In this document: positions 22,461 through 33,429 of the stretch, in pieces | How the letters are laid out: each line of letters begins with the position of its first letter | Position numbering within the stretch: position 1 is the stretch's first letter | Origin: Byssochlamys sp. IMV 00236 | Taxonomy: Eukaryota; Ascomycota; Eurotiomycetes; Eurotiales; Thermoascaceae | Length of the DNA stretch: 64,000 nt | Direction: 5' to 3' | Assembly (NCBI GenBank): GCA_001931875.2 | Contig: MSJH02000804.1 | Coordinates: forward strand, 186,001-250,000 | Translations under genes and position numbers: made by a program | The notes under the pieces: generated by a model | What the model saw: the letters and a program-made list of their open reading frames with translations, nothing else | Told to the model about the DNA's origin: nothing | Databases searched by the model: none

Positions 22461-25185
22461 TCATTCGAGGGGATAAACAGGAGCTTTGAGAAGCACACTT
22501 ATCGGGCCCTTGCCTCTTACTTCAACAGCCAGGAAAGATGCGAACCGTATTCGTGTGGCTGAACAACTTTCATTCTTTTCAGACTCGCCCTGATCCTTTG
22601 TTTCTTTCGCTACTATCGAGTTTGAGCGACTGGAAGGTTCTTGCTGGGGCTGAGCCGGTCCAGCGGCAGCCGCAGTAGGTTTCCTTCCCATCAAGCCCCC
22701 CAACACAGATCTCTTTCTCTGCTCTCTGATGGGTGGCATATTCTGCTGCGACGATTGCTGGGCCGCAGAGGAGGCGTCAGCACTATAGTTTGCAGACAAA
22801 GATTCATTATCATCTCTGGTGTCGCCGGCATCTTCTCCATCATTCTGGCCATCTCCTTGAGCATCGTTCGCAGAGGGTCCCTGAGTATTAACTGACTCGA
22901 GTTTTGGATTTTTTAAGGGCGGAAGTGTCGTCTCCACTTTCATGTGAGTGTCATTGATCAGCGACCCCGGCGCGAAGTATTCGATCCAGACGTCGCGAGA
23001 TTCGAACGGAATCTTCTCAGCGATACCTACTGCATTCTCCACGATGTTTCTTCCTGAACTATCCAACCCCGGGGGTGGAGGCTCGTTCAAATGCATCTCG
23101 AGGCTGGCAACCAACTTCTCCACTAGATGATCGATGAGGCGAGTGCGGTTTTCTTCCGCGGCCTTGCCTTGTAAAGCGTCCTGGAGACCGTCCAGGGTTG
23201 TGCGGCGCCAATTCGAAATCCTCGCAATGATGTTCTCCTTGTCCTCTTCTGTATAGGTCTTGACACTCTGTCGCCTGATATTTGCCTCGATGTTCTTGAG
23301 CTGGGCACTCAAGGTCGGCTCGATGGAGGGATGAAAGTGCCGTTCGAACAGCTCATCAACCAGCCAGCGAGTAATTACCGCGCGTCCGACAGCGGTCATC
23401 TCCTTTGTGCCTACAGTGTGCGCATCCTCGTTCACGTATGGTTGTAGCCAAGTCGGAATGCTCTTCCAATCTTTCCTGGTAGAAAACGCAAGGTCTTTAA
23501 TGGCTCCGTCGAGGCGAGTGAAACGGTTGGTGTATTCATTATCATCCAAAACTGTCCGCGAGGCAGCCATTCGCTGATGTGCTACAGTATTTTGGAGCTG
23601 TTGGACCTGGTTTTCCTTTTCGAAATAGTACCTTTTCACTTTTTGGTACTTTGCATCTGTCAGACACAAGGCTAGTTAGCAATCAAGAGCGACGACTGCA
23701 GACCGGGATTTCTAATGACATACGAAGTTCCTCATGTTTCTGTAGTAAGGCCCTCACATCTACCTCGGCGAGATCATCGCGACTTTTGCTTTGAGGGGGC
23801 GGTGTCTCTCGGCCCTGCTCCTGAATATTCTGCTGGGACATCTCGCTCTTAAGACTGGGACCTTGGGCGGGAGCACCCGTACTCTGCACATAGGGTGACT
23901 GCGCACTGCCCTGGTTGTCACTAACTTGGCCCTGTTGTTGGGCGGATTCTGTGGGCTGTCTCATGCTAGCAGATCGCTCCGCGGGGCTCATTCCTCCTTG
24001 ATGTAGCGGCTGGCTGATGGGCTGTAATAACTGCCGGGGAGCCTGACTCTGTTGCTTGGTATCAGATTGATGCCACTGGAAGACGGGAGAAGGCGGACCA
24101 TAAGACTGCTGCGAAGGCGGCCGCTGTGCTGTACCAGGATCCGGTTGGGAGGAGTTACGTCTGTACATAGAGAATGGGTCTTGGGGTATCTGGGTTTGGT
24201 GCGGGCTGTGCTTGATGGAAGAATCACTTGGAGAATACTGTATGGCTCTGAACAGAGGCTGCTGGGGTGATGACTGCCTTAGATCCTCTGGGTTCTGAGG
24301 CAAGCGACGTGGGCTCACCTGGCTGTGAAACGAGTCGTTGGCGACCCGCTGTTGGTAGAAACTCCCCGTGTTGATCGGTTCTGTATTCACACGCTGGATT
24401 GATGGATACTCGCGCCGAGTGGGAGATTGAGATGGCTGAGGGTATCTATTGGCAGCAGGTTGTCCGTATGGAGTCTGGCCTTGAGGGGACCCGGTTGACA
24501 TATGTTGCATCTGTAACTCTGGATTCGATGGGTTCCAAGCTTCTTTGTTCAGCTTCGCAGCAGTAGATTCGTCATCCCTTCCTGAAGCGCCCCCGTCGCT
24601 TGTAATCGACTGCTGCGAAACGTTCTGGTGTTGCGGATTGGAGTGTTGTCGCGGGGAGCCGCCTTTGCGCTTTACAGAGATGTTGCGTCCCAAGAAAGTG
24701 CCCTCGTCTCTCGAAGATGAATGCCGTCCGAATATTCCCTTCTTTAATTTCCGCGATTCCCGATCGCTTCTGGGAGTTTCAGGCACGGGTGCTGGTAAAG
24801 GCCACGACTGCTCCGCGGTGCTCTGGGTAAAGGCGTCAGCATCGAAGCTCGCAGCGGCGGCTAGGGGAGTCGGAGGTACCAAGTTGATAACCGTCGGTTT
24901 TGCTGAAGAGACAGAGTTGCGAGACGCCCTTGAGCTGTCGCCCGGATGATCCTGGTATGTCTGAGACTGCGAAGGCTCGTGGTACGAGAATCGTTGACGG
25001 GAGAATTGACGCTGCTGGTATGAAGAGTCCTCGTCGTCCTTGTAGTGATCGCCAGCGGGCGGTGGGAAGGCGGGGTGTTGACGATTCCCCGGCGCTTCGA
25101 CAAGCAACTCCCCGTGGGAACGCGCGCGCGATCGTTCAACAGAGGCCTCAGCGGCGTGCGACTTGTTTCTTCTGAAAAATTGCAT
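22461..25185 (-). CDS. Conserved fungal hypothetical, disordered N-terminus and coiled-coil centre
   Basis: An 885-residue protein from two exons (23724-25185 and 22461-23656, 67-bp intron). I do not recognise a named family. Residues 1 to about 480 are low complexity and rich in Ser, Gln and Pro with many basic-Ser patches. The segment spanning the intron (DVRALLQKHEELHAKYQKVKRYYFEKENQVQQLQNTVAHQ) looks like a coiled coil. A helical domain of about 230 residues follows (DGAIKDLAFSTRKDWKSIP through VWIEYFAPGSLI), then another disordered tail. The final FASFLAVEVRGKGPISVLL looks like a short conserved strand-rich end. The pattern suggests a cytoskeletal, cell-cortex or signalling scaffold, but that is inference. 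The start MQFFRRNK was preferred to an upstream in-frame Met because the frame beyond is less basic and out of character. Confidence 0.8.
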
Positions 25186-26980
25186 GGAATCAATCTCCGC
25201 CCAAACCCCAGGGACGAGGAATGAGGATGGACAGTGCAGAATGGGGCCGGCACGCGCAGATGTCCCCTTCGAAGGATTCACAACGGTCGAAGCGGCAACT
25301 CGGGCGCGCCGCGGAGAGAATGAGCGTCGATAGTCTGGCTAAATATAGGACTTGCTACCTAAGTTGGCGTTCTGGGATGAATGCAGGTCGCTTGTCTGGG
25401 TACATCCAGGACGATCAACATCGCTTTCACCTCATGTCTTTGAGCGATCGCACGGCAATGAGCATTCCAGGAAAGAGAGACAATGCCATTGCGAATGTCA
25501 AGAGAGATGAGATGAGAAGAAAAAGGTTCTAGTCTCTCGCGAGTGGTGACCAAGCAAGCGATCACCGATAACTATATGGTAGACATCACAAGTACAGAGT
25601 ACTGTCCACTAAGATGCTGAGAGACTGTCTACTGTCCTCTCCGCGTGGCCCCCTTTCACTCAGCACATAAGACGAACTCTGACGAAGGCTATAGCTACTT
25701 CATTAGCTGCGTTAACCGGAGCAAAATGGCCCCATTGGCGTGGAGAGCTCACCAAATGGACACTCATTTCTCTTTCAGCTCCTACGGCTGACATCCAGCG
25801 AATACGAGCATGAACTAGGGACCCCTCAGCGGCTAACCGTGGCTGTGCCACGGATTCACATTCAGTGTTAGCTCAATTAGCGACTATCGAGCGGGAGTGA
25901 AATGGTCATGGAGATCCAACATACAATCTTATTATCATTTTCTAGCTCTGTTCCTGGGTAATGAACTGTGGATAGATCAACGAGCATGGTTCCATGGTTA
26001 CGGTACTTAGGTGCCAGACCTACGAGGGACTACTACTAATAATGAGCCTGTCAGGGTCATAGCTTTAACGCGAAGATTGACCTCGAGTACTTCAATATGA
26101 TCAACTGCATATGCAGACTTCATTCAGCTGCTGCAAGGTAAATCTCCTTGTTAATTCACCCTGCCATTGGAATTTGGCAGACCACGATTCTAGACCTGCC
26201 ATATTTGCTTAGAAGCATGTCAGCATGTCTTTATCTATGCCAGGTTTAATCAAACAGTTACATTCGAAAGACATTTCATGAGATCCCGTCAAAGATGCTC
26301 CACATTCTTGCCTATCTACTTCTCTAATGGGAGGATGCGCATAACACTGCTTGATTCTATCAACAATCCAGAACGTGATAGGCCTAGATAAGCTCCTCGA
26401 TTTCAGTGCTGCTTCTCGAATGCTGGGAGAACATCAGTATTGCCACTTGCTAGCATGGTCCATACTTAGTTTCGAAGCATGAAAGGTACAACATCCAGGA
26501 TATGGAATCGAATGCCTGCATCTGCGATCGACATCGCAGCCTGAAGAATGGGGAAGGCATTCCACTTCATATCTGTTAGGAAGAGCATAGATTTCCTCCT
26601 CCAATTCAATGCTTATTTGACTAATTCTATGTTCTTTACAGCATTTGGATTTAATATTCAAACCCATCCTATTCCAGACAGATAATGTCCTCTATAAGAA
26701 GATCCCTAAAAGCCACACCTCACAGACAGATGCTAGTGGTATCCTTTTCTTGTGTATCTCAGGCCGACAAAATCCCGTGATCGTCCGATCTCGTTTCCAT
26801 TGCCTACGTCGGCCTTCTAGAAATAACTAAGTTAAGCAACAGCCTTACCTTCACCCATCACTATTATTATCAACAAGAAAAAGAAAAATAAATACACAAT
26901 AACAAACCCAAAACCAACTATACGCTACATAAAAACCCCATCAATCTCAAACCCCCATTCCCAGAAGAAGAAAACAATCC
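25186..26980. other. Intergenic, 1.8 kb
   Basis: The left part is the promoter of the 885-residue protein gene. From about 25,600 the DNA becomes AT-rich without coding signal. A stretch at 26,870-26,975 is A/C-rich like a fungal transcript leader and precedes the small frame at 26,981. Confidence 0.4.
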
Positions 26981-27169
26981 ATGCGCTGCCTATGCGTATG
27001 CAGATGTTTAGTTCCCCGCTTCTGGTCATTCCACCGCAGCGGACGATCCTCCATTGATACCAGTAGCGGATCACCAGACTATACACCCCGCGCGGAACGT
27101 TCAGGATCAGATCATCAGTATGAGAATCGTCGTGGACGGAGATATAATAAGCGCAGACATGCTAGCTAG
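26981..27169 (+). CDS. Possible small basic protein (62 aa), uncertain
   Basis: A 62-residue frame with a Cys-rich start (MRCLCVCRCLVPRFW) and an Arg/Ser-rich end. The only support is an A/C-rich leader-like sequence just upstream (26,870-26,975) and an intact ATG-to-stop frame. No family is recognised and it could be chance. Confidence 0.22.
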   Translation: MRCLCVCRCLVPRFWSFHRSGRSSIDTSSGSPDYTPRAERSGSDHQYENRRGRRYNKRRHAS

Positions 27170-27682
27170 TATGAACATCTGAATTGGTAATAGGCAGGTA
27201 TGGGTGTGGATTTACTTCTGTCATACAATGTAGGGTTTGATTGAGATGTAAGAGGCTAAAGTGTCGGTATACATAGCAGAGGACTGGACTCGTTCTTGGG
27301 TTATCGGGATATTGTGATTCGGGCTTAGTGTATGTATACGCATGGTTCTTGATGATTTGGAGTTAGTTTCGGTTGGTGCATGATATATCTATCCTACTAG
27401 AAACGGATAAAGCTAACAGTGTACAGTGTCCGAGAGGCTTGTTGTATATGCGATATCGATTTCCAGGCTGGGCGTGACATTTCCACATCGAAATATGAGA
27501 GTGCCTATTTGAAGAATGTCCAGGAGTGTAGTAGCCTTTCGGGGTATTCTGCAGAAGCACGAGTTGAGATAAACGCTAGCGCCAGGATTTCTTTGATGAA
27601 GCAATATTAGTTCTGATTATCTGATCCTTTGGTAAACAGTATAGTATAAAACAAAGCTCTCCCATCAAATACACCCTCAATA
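27170..27682. other. Intergenic
   Basis: AT-rich 3' flank of the metallo-beta-lactamase-fold gene. Nothing further seen. Confidence 0.4.
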
Positions 27683-28999
27683 TTAACCCCTTACTTTGAA
27701 CTTGTACTGATCCTTCCTATCCAAATAAACAACCTTATCGCCTAACCCCGCCTCTTCCATGGCCTTTTTGAAATCTTCCAACGGACTCGCAAACACATCG
27801 TAATCATCATAGTGGATCGGGATCGTCAGATCCGGCTTGATGAGCTGAACCAGCTCCAGTCCCTGTTTCGCATCCATCGTAACCATAACCGCCATCGGCA
27901 ACATTGCGGGACTGGGAACGGTAGTACCCCCAAGATGAATCAGCATCAGATCGATCTTCTCTCCTGCGAACCGTTGCGGAATCTCCTTCAATTCGTCGAC
28001 CATGAGAGTATCTCCCGAGATGTAAATTCTGTATCCAGTTTCAAAGTCCGGGTTCGTAGCGCCTGGTTGGCCGTAGCCTAGCTCGACCATCCAGCCGTTC
28101 GTCGGAGGGATCTGTTATCGATGGATCTCAGCTATATCTGACCACGCCAGCGATAGATTCGCAAGATTATCATGATGATACTTACCGCCTGAGCGATATC
28201 GTTCAGAGTCTGCAAGAGCTTAGTCGGAACATGCTTCCCCGGCATGGCCGTGACTCTAATTCGAGGATGTTGCTTTCCTTCATTGTTAATATCAATCAAC
28301 ATTTGCTGGAAGACATCAAGCTCAAAGACATCCGTAAAAGAGTCCTCGGGGCCCTTTGATGTCAAGTGTGACTTCGCATGTGGTGTGGTGATGATTGGTA
28401 AATCACGCCTGAGCGAAGCTTCGACTTTTTGGTCGAAATGGTCCCTTTCAGTGTCCGATATACATACATCAGTTTGATGATCTTGCAGCGAAGATTAAGT
28501 GGTTAGAAAAAGAAGGGGGGAATGGGAAATATGAAACTACCCATGATAATGCGACAGCAAAACTACATCAACTCGTGGTAAATCATGCAGGTCTACTGCA
28601 GGATTGGTCTTTCTGGTAGCAGAGACTCCGGGACCGAGGTGAACATGATCGCCTGCGTGGAGAAAATTCGGCTAATATGGTACTAGTCAGTCAATTGAGA
28701 CCAATGTCGAAAAGATATCGTGGGAAAGCTAACATCTGTCATCAAGCGAATGCCTTCCCATTCCCTAGCAGAAGAGATTAGCTGTCTGAATGGTTAATAT
28801 TGGCTTGTATATGTGGGCATTCTAACAGGATTGTTGTCGCCGTCCCGACGAAGTAGAGAGAAGCATTCTCACCGCCAGACTTGGACGGGTGGGCCTTGAC
28901 TTCCTTTGCGTCTGGCAGTTCCGATGGTACAATTGTCGAGGATGGGAGGTCCCGTGTTGGGGCCTTCGTTGATCTCGGATCAATGGTTAGGTGTTGCAT
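27683..28999 (-). CDS. Metallo-beta-lactamase-fold hydrolase (UlaG/NAPE-PLD-like)
   Basis: A 340-residue protein from five exons (28827-28999, 28734-28764, 28541-28671, 28186-28444, 27683-28111). Splicing creates the metal-binding motif LLSHYHGDHFD (His109, His111, Asp113, His114 of HxHxDH) exactly at an exon junction. Other family features are LYFVGTATTIL near the start, FLHAGDHVHLGPGVSATR, RIYISGDTLMVDEL (further metal ligand Asp), LMLIHLGG, and TIPIHYDDYDVF with the last histidine. This group is annotated in fungi as a beta-lactamase-superfamily or N-acyl-phosphatidylethanolamine phospholipase D-like hydrolase; the substrate is unknown. Exon 2 is only 31 nt. Confidence 0.88.
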
Positions 29000-29723
29000 T
29001 TTGTTAAGATAAGCTGCGAGAATCGACGTAAGCAGTAGTTATCTTTTGCTTTTTGTTAAGAATAGGATGGCAAGGTACTCTAATAGATCGTACGCTTCGC
29101 AGTTCAATACTTGTGGTATATTGAGTATCAATAGTTCGAATAATTCCTGACGCAGGAATACTGGGTTTGTTGGACTTGGTGGTTTAGATGCTCCGTGTAC
29201 GTGACGTCATTCTGCCAGTGCCGTGACAAGAATATCAGACAAAAAAGGAGCAATCATTGTAAAGTGGCTAGTGTGAATAGAACCCAGAGTACCACCTGAA
29301 GAACTTATTCGTGGGTTGCTTTGGACGAGTTGGGACGCTCGATGAAAGAGTACATCGAAGCAGCAGCGCGGTTGGACCCCACTCACTGGGGACAGAGAGC
29401 TCCCTATCTGATTAATTGAGTAGTTCAGGACTAGTTTTTATTATTATTAGCACTAAAGAGTAAGTATCTAACTGAGAAGAGACGCTGAAAGTCGGCATTC
29501 CCCGTCTAGTATGCTGCCAAACGCCACATGCAAACATCAATGTCTTCAGATGGGTCAATGCAGTGTAGGACATCGAAAGAAAAGAGACACGAAAGACTTT
29601 TGATCAGCACCACTCCTTTGTCCCATCACTAGATGAGTAGGGTATCTAGTCAACGCCAAACTCCAACGATGCAAATTAAGACGAATTGGGCCTTCAGCAA
29701 GCGAACAGCGAAAGCTAGTCGGT
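29000..29723. other. Intergenic, 0.7 kb
   Basis: Promoter side of the metallo-beta-lactamase-fold gene and 3' flank of the F-box gene. No gene model is supported. Confidence 0.4.
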
Positions 29724-31041
29724 TCAATGAACCAGGCCGCAGTTTGTCTCACTGATCATTTTCACGATGTCCTCCACTTCTTTCCAGATTCGCTCCCGAT
29801 TCCGCAAACCCAGAACATTTTTCTTCCAGTCAAGTTTCAATTTGGCGTAAAGTTGAGACCAGTCCGTTTGTTGTGAATCGAGATCATCAAATTCCCAGAA
29901 ATATGGCATCTCGGTGCGGATGAGATGCTTGAAGAGAATGTCCGGAAGGCAACGATATGACCGCGTAGCAAGTCGTAAATTTGCAATATCACCGGGGGAG
30001 AGATACCACATGATCTCGCTGAGAAGCTCGTTGGGAAGCTTGCTGAAGATGTCTGGTTTCGGGCTTTCCACTTCAGGATCCTGCTGCGGGCTTGACTCTG
30101 GCGACAATTGGCCGTTTCCTTCCACAGTAGGTTCGTCTGCACAACTCTTCACGAGTTCTTCAAATCCGGGGATATTCACCGGATTCGCCGCCAAGTACTT
30201 CGCACGTCAGTGAGTGGAATGGAGAATAGAAGAGGTTTCGTCTGACAAACCTCAGTGCCGGGCTTGTAGTGCCAGCCCTCGTCCTCGAATGCGTACTGAC
30301 GCACCGAAAGAGCACGCCGAGTTCCAGCTGCTGAATACTCGTATGATCCTCGTAGCTTTTTAGAGACGTCAATAAGAGGCACTTCTTAGCGTAGCCAAGT
30401 GGAAGCACTCACATCTCTTACCCTCCACAACCCATCGATATCGACGTATCCGAGCTTTGCCAAACAGACGCGTTTGAAGATCTCAAAGCATGTGGGATGA
30501 AACGGCATACCCCATTCTCCACCAAAAGCGTCATTCTGCAGCAGTATGATGATTAATATCCACTGCGGCCCGAATGTCCGCATTGACTTACATCGTTAGT
30601 GATCTTCGCCTCGGTCACACCGTGCCTCGATGTCCGAAAAGGGCCGGATCGATATATGACCGGCCCTCTGTGAGCTGCAACGTCTGTCAGGAAACAAGTG
30701 GCATCTTTCTCAAAATCTTCGTCCCCGTCTTCTGGCGTAAAATCATCCGGTTTCCGAAGCAGACATCGAAGGTTATCAACGCCCTGGTAAGGTCAGTCAA
30801 AAAACTATATGATATACATCCCTAGCATCACGTAATAACGCACCTTCATCTCGTCCGCAGAGATAAGAGAACCATCGTACCCTGCTCCTGGGCTGTGCAA
30901 GATACTATCGTGAGCATCCCCTGCTCCCTCATTGCCCAACATCTGCGCTTCTCGCTCCTGCGGGGGAGGTATCCGATTAACTCTGAAAGCGACGGCGCAG
31001 ATCTGGCATCGTGGCTCGCAGTAACTGAGTTTATTCCCCAT
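29724..31041 (-). CDS. F-box protein with N-terminal Cys-rich motif
   Basis: A 363-residue protein from five exons (30844-31041, 30592-30783, 30413-30535, 30251-30355, 29724-30197). The N-terminus has the paired-cysteine motif CEPRCQICAVAFRVNRI, typical of a fungal F-box group. The middle (GEWGMPFHPTCFEIFKRV) matches the conserved HPxCF segment of the same group. The F-box lies at about residues 254-300 (FSKLPNELLSEIMWYLSPGD). It is probably a substrate adaptor for an SCF ubiquitin ligase, by family; the target is unknown. All four introns are short (47-59 bp) and all junctions restore frame. The start is placed at MGNKLSYCEP; a second ATG lies four codons upstream. Confidence 0.85.
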
Positions 31042-32039
31042 CGTCCCTAACACCCGCGCTGGTAGCTTTCTTCTCTGAACCTTTTCCTCCGCTGTCTATA
31101 CCTCTGCTTTGACGACCGCGTTGCAAGTATGAGAGTCGCAAAGAAGCTCATAAATCACCATACTCGCAGGGTGCTTGCAGAGTAGTCATATTATTTATTT
31201 CCGGGCTTAGTGCTTACGAGATATCAGATCCGCGTTCGTCTACAAATGCCCTGCATTGTTGCCCGATTATTTATCACCGTACATTCCAAGCCGGCAATCA
31301 CTCGTTCATCGGCCCACTGCTGGAAGTTGCGGGCCGCAGTCATACGTGAGTGAATCTTGGCTCGAAGGGGACAAAGAGAATCAGCCCACGGATGTCTCAC
31401 TCGTTTTTTCTTCTAAAGCGTCTATTTCCTTATATGCTTAGATTTAGTTGACGGGATCGACAAGCATGCCAGTCGATCTTTTTTCAAGAACCCTTGGAAG
31501 AACGAGTCAAAGAGGGCGAGTACTTACAGCCAGTTGGGGAAAGCGGGTCCGCTTGCGGCGACTCTTGAATCTAGGGCGCATTCAATGTTTTGATGCGATC
31601 TCTGCGCCACAAGGCACATCTATCTGGCCTCCGATTATCTTCTTCCGTCAGTGAAACATAATCAGCGGCTTATCGTCGAGCCGCGTTGAGACTACGGTTT
31701 CTCTGAGTTTCTCATCCGCCATCGTCCAGAGCATATTCTACGATGTGGCCGCATCACTATATCTCGAATTCCCCATGTCTTCTCCAGGACAGATACATAC
31801 TCCTCCTGAATCTTTCTTTTTCGAATATATTTCATCCACCTTATAATTACTCCTTTCATCCATCTTTGTCTGCTAGTTCATGTACGCCACACATAAACCA
31901 TCCACAAATCCACAGCCCTGGAACCGGGACTCCTCTACCCTTGCGTATCACCACCACCATCGAATGCCTCACTCAGCATTATTACCTATCCAAAAATCCC
32001 CACACTCTGTGCGACAGAGTACAACATCTGCATCAGAGC
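31042..32039. other. Intergenic, 1 kb
   Basis: Promoter of the F-box gene on the left. Pyrimidine-rich sequence at 31,790-31,990. No supported gene before the SDR relic. Confidence 0.4.
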
Positions 32040-32621
32040 AAACTGTCCTCCCTAATCGGAGCATTAGGGTTCGCTAGCAGCGCACATTCTTGACAAATTC
32101 CTCTTCCAAGAGCTGCAAATGTCCGGGGTACGGTCCGCTCGGAGTCTTCCATCGGGAAAATCTGCGAACCCACAGGATCGTGACAAGCTCACCTTCGTCG
32201 TCGTAGCGCCTGATATGTAACACCCGCCCGCCTTCGATGAGGCTGTGCAGGGTGTCAATGGAATCGTCCATTCGGCCAGTCCCTTTTGTCCTCCAGGCGG
32301 AGGATCACTCTCTAACTGATCTGCCATCGACTGACTTTGCTGACTATGCAGACATCCGCAACGTCGCGGAGGCAGTACGAAACCCAAGCTGCGGCTGGTG
32401 AGCGCTTCCTCATCGCTGCTACGAACTGGAGCTACCAGACTGCGTGCGATATCATCCGGGCCGAGTTTCGCGAACTCAAGGACAAGGTCCCCGTCGGGAA
32501 CCCCAGTGCTGGTGAGAAAGAAGACGTGCATCGCATTGATAACAGCAAGGCGAAGACCGCGCACTGTTTGAAGTTCAGATCAATCCGACAGATCCTGCGA
32601 AGACCGCTATTGGAATTGTAG
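32040..32621 (+). pseudogene. Relic of an NAD(P)-dependent epimerase/dehydratase (extended SDR)
   Basis: Translated fragments in different plus-strand frames line up in order with an extended short-chain dehydrogenase of the ketoreductase/cinnamoyl-CoA-reductase-like type. Around 32,058-32,100 a decayed nucleotide-binding start is followed by an HILDKFLFQELQ-like helix. Then come NVRGTVRSESSIGKI (about 32,113-32,160), DKLTFVVVAPDM followed by a stop, FDEAVQGVNGIVHSASPF (about 32,237-32,290), and, after a large deletion, GERFLIAATNWSYQTACDIIR with VPVGNPSAG and DNSKAKTAHCLKFRSIR (about 32,400-32,590). The catalytic YxxxK region is missing. In-frame stops and at least two frame changes show that no full-length enzyme can be made. 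Confidence 0.85.
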
Positions 32622-32637
32622 AAGGAGTTGAGACAAT

Positions 32638-32663
32638 TCATGCACATGCACATGCACATGCAA
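32638..32663. repeat. ATGCAC hexanucleotide repeat
   Basis: About four tandem copies of CATGCA/ATGCAC just after the SDR relic. Confidence 0.85.
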
Positions 32664-32716
32664 CATGAGGAATATTGCGCATACTCCACTTGGTTCGAGA
32701 ATCAAAAGCTGCGGGT

Positions 32717-32749
32717 ACATACATACATACATACATACATACATACATA
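32717..32749. repeat. ACAT tetranucleotide repeat
   Basis: About eight tandem ACAT units. The following 600 bases are AT-rich and have no gene. Confidence 0.9.
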
Positions 32750-33429
32750 ACTAGGAGTCTATGACAAACAATAATAGACTAGAGCGGATCATAAATGTAC
32801 ATCCATACATACATGACAAGCGGCACGGAAATATAGTGATACCATAACTAGTTATGTATATCGGACTATAATTCCATACCATAAGTTACATAGTGCCCGG
32901 AATTAGGAATGTGATCCCCGGTCTCCACAGGCCGGAAGGAGATTTAAATAGCGGCTGAGGCTGAACACTAGCCATGACCCCAGGGCCCATAGGAGTCTTA
33001 ACATCCGTGCGAGATGACGTATCGAATAGACATTTGCATTACTTAAATCATTTATTTCTTCAGAGTATGTATTATACCAAATCCACGAATTTAATTATGA
33101 TCTTTGGATTGAATATACTACCATATTACTAACTACGTAATTTGGTTTTCAATTAGAACGGGATATGTAACTACAGTATGAAAAAAGTCGTATATTCATT
33201 TTTTATTTCTAATATCATCATCATAACCTCCGGAATAGGAGGGTATCTTCCCATTTCCGTAAAAAGCAGAAAGGTAAAAGGCATCAATATGTATCGTATC
33301 CTAGAATCTAGAACTCGCTAGCCAGGAACATCATTTTATCGTTGGTAAAACATGGCCTAGAGGGGCGAGACTGTACCGCATAAGTAGGCTCTAGTTTATG
33401 ATGGGTGTGGGGAAATGGAGAAGCAAAAT
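32750..33429. other. Intergenic, AT-rich
   Basis: 3' flank of the glutamate decarboxylase gene; no coding signal. Confidence 0.45.
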
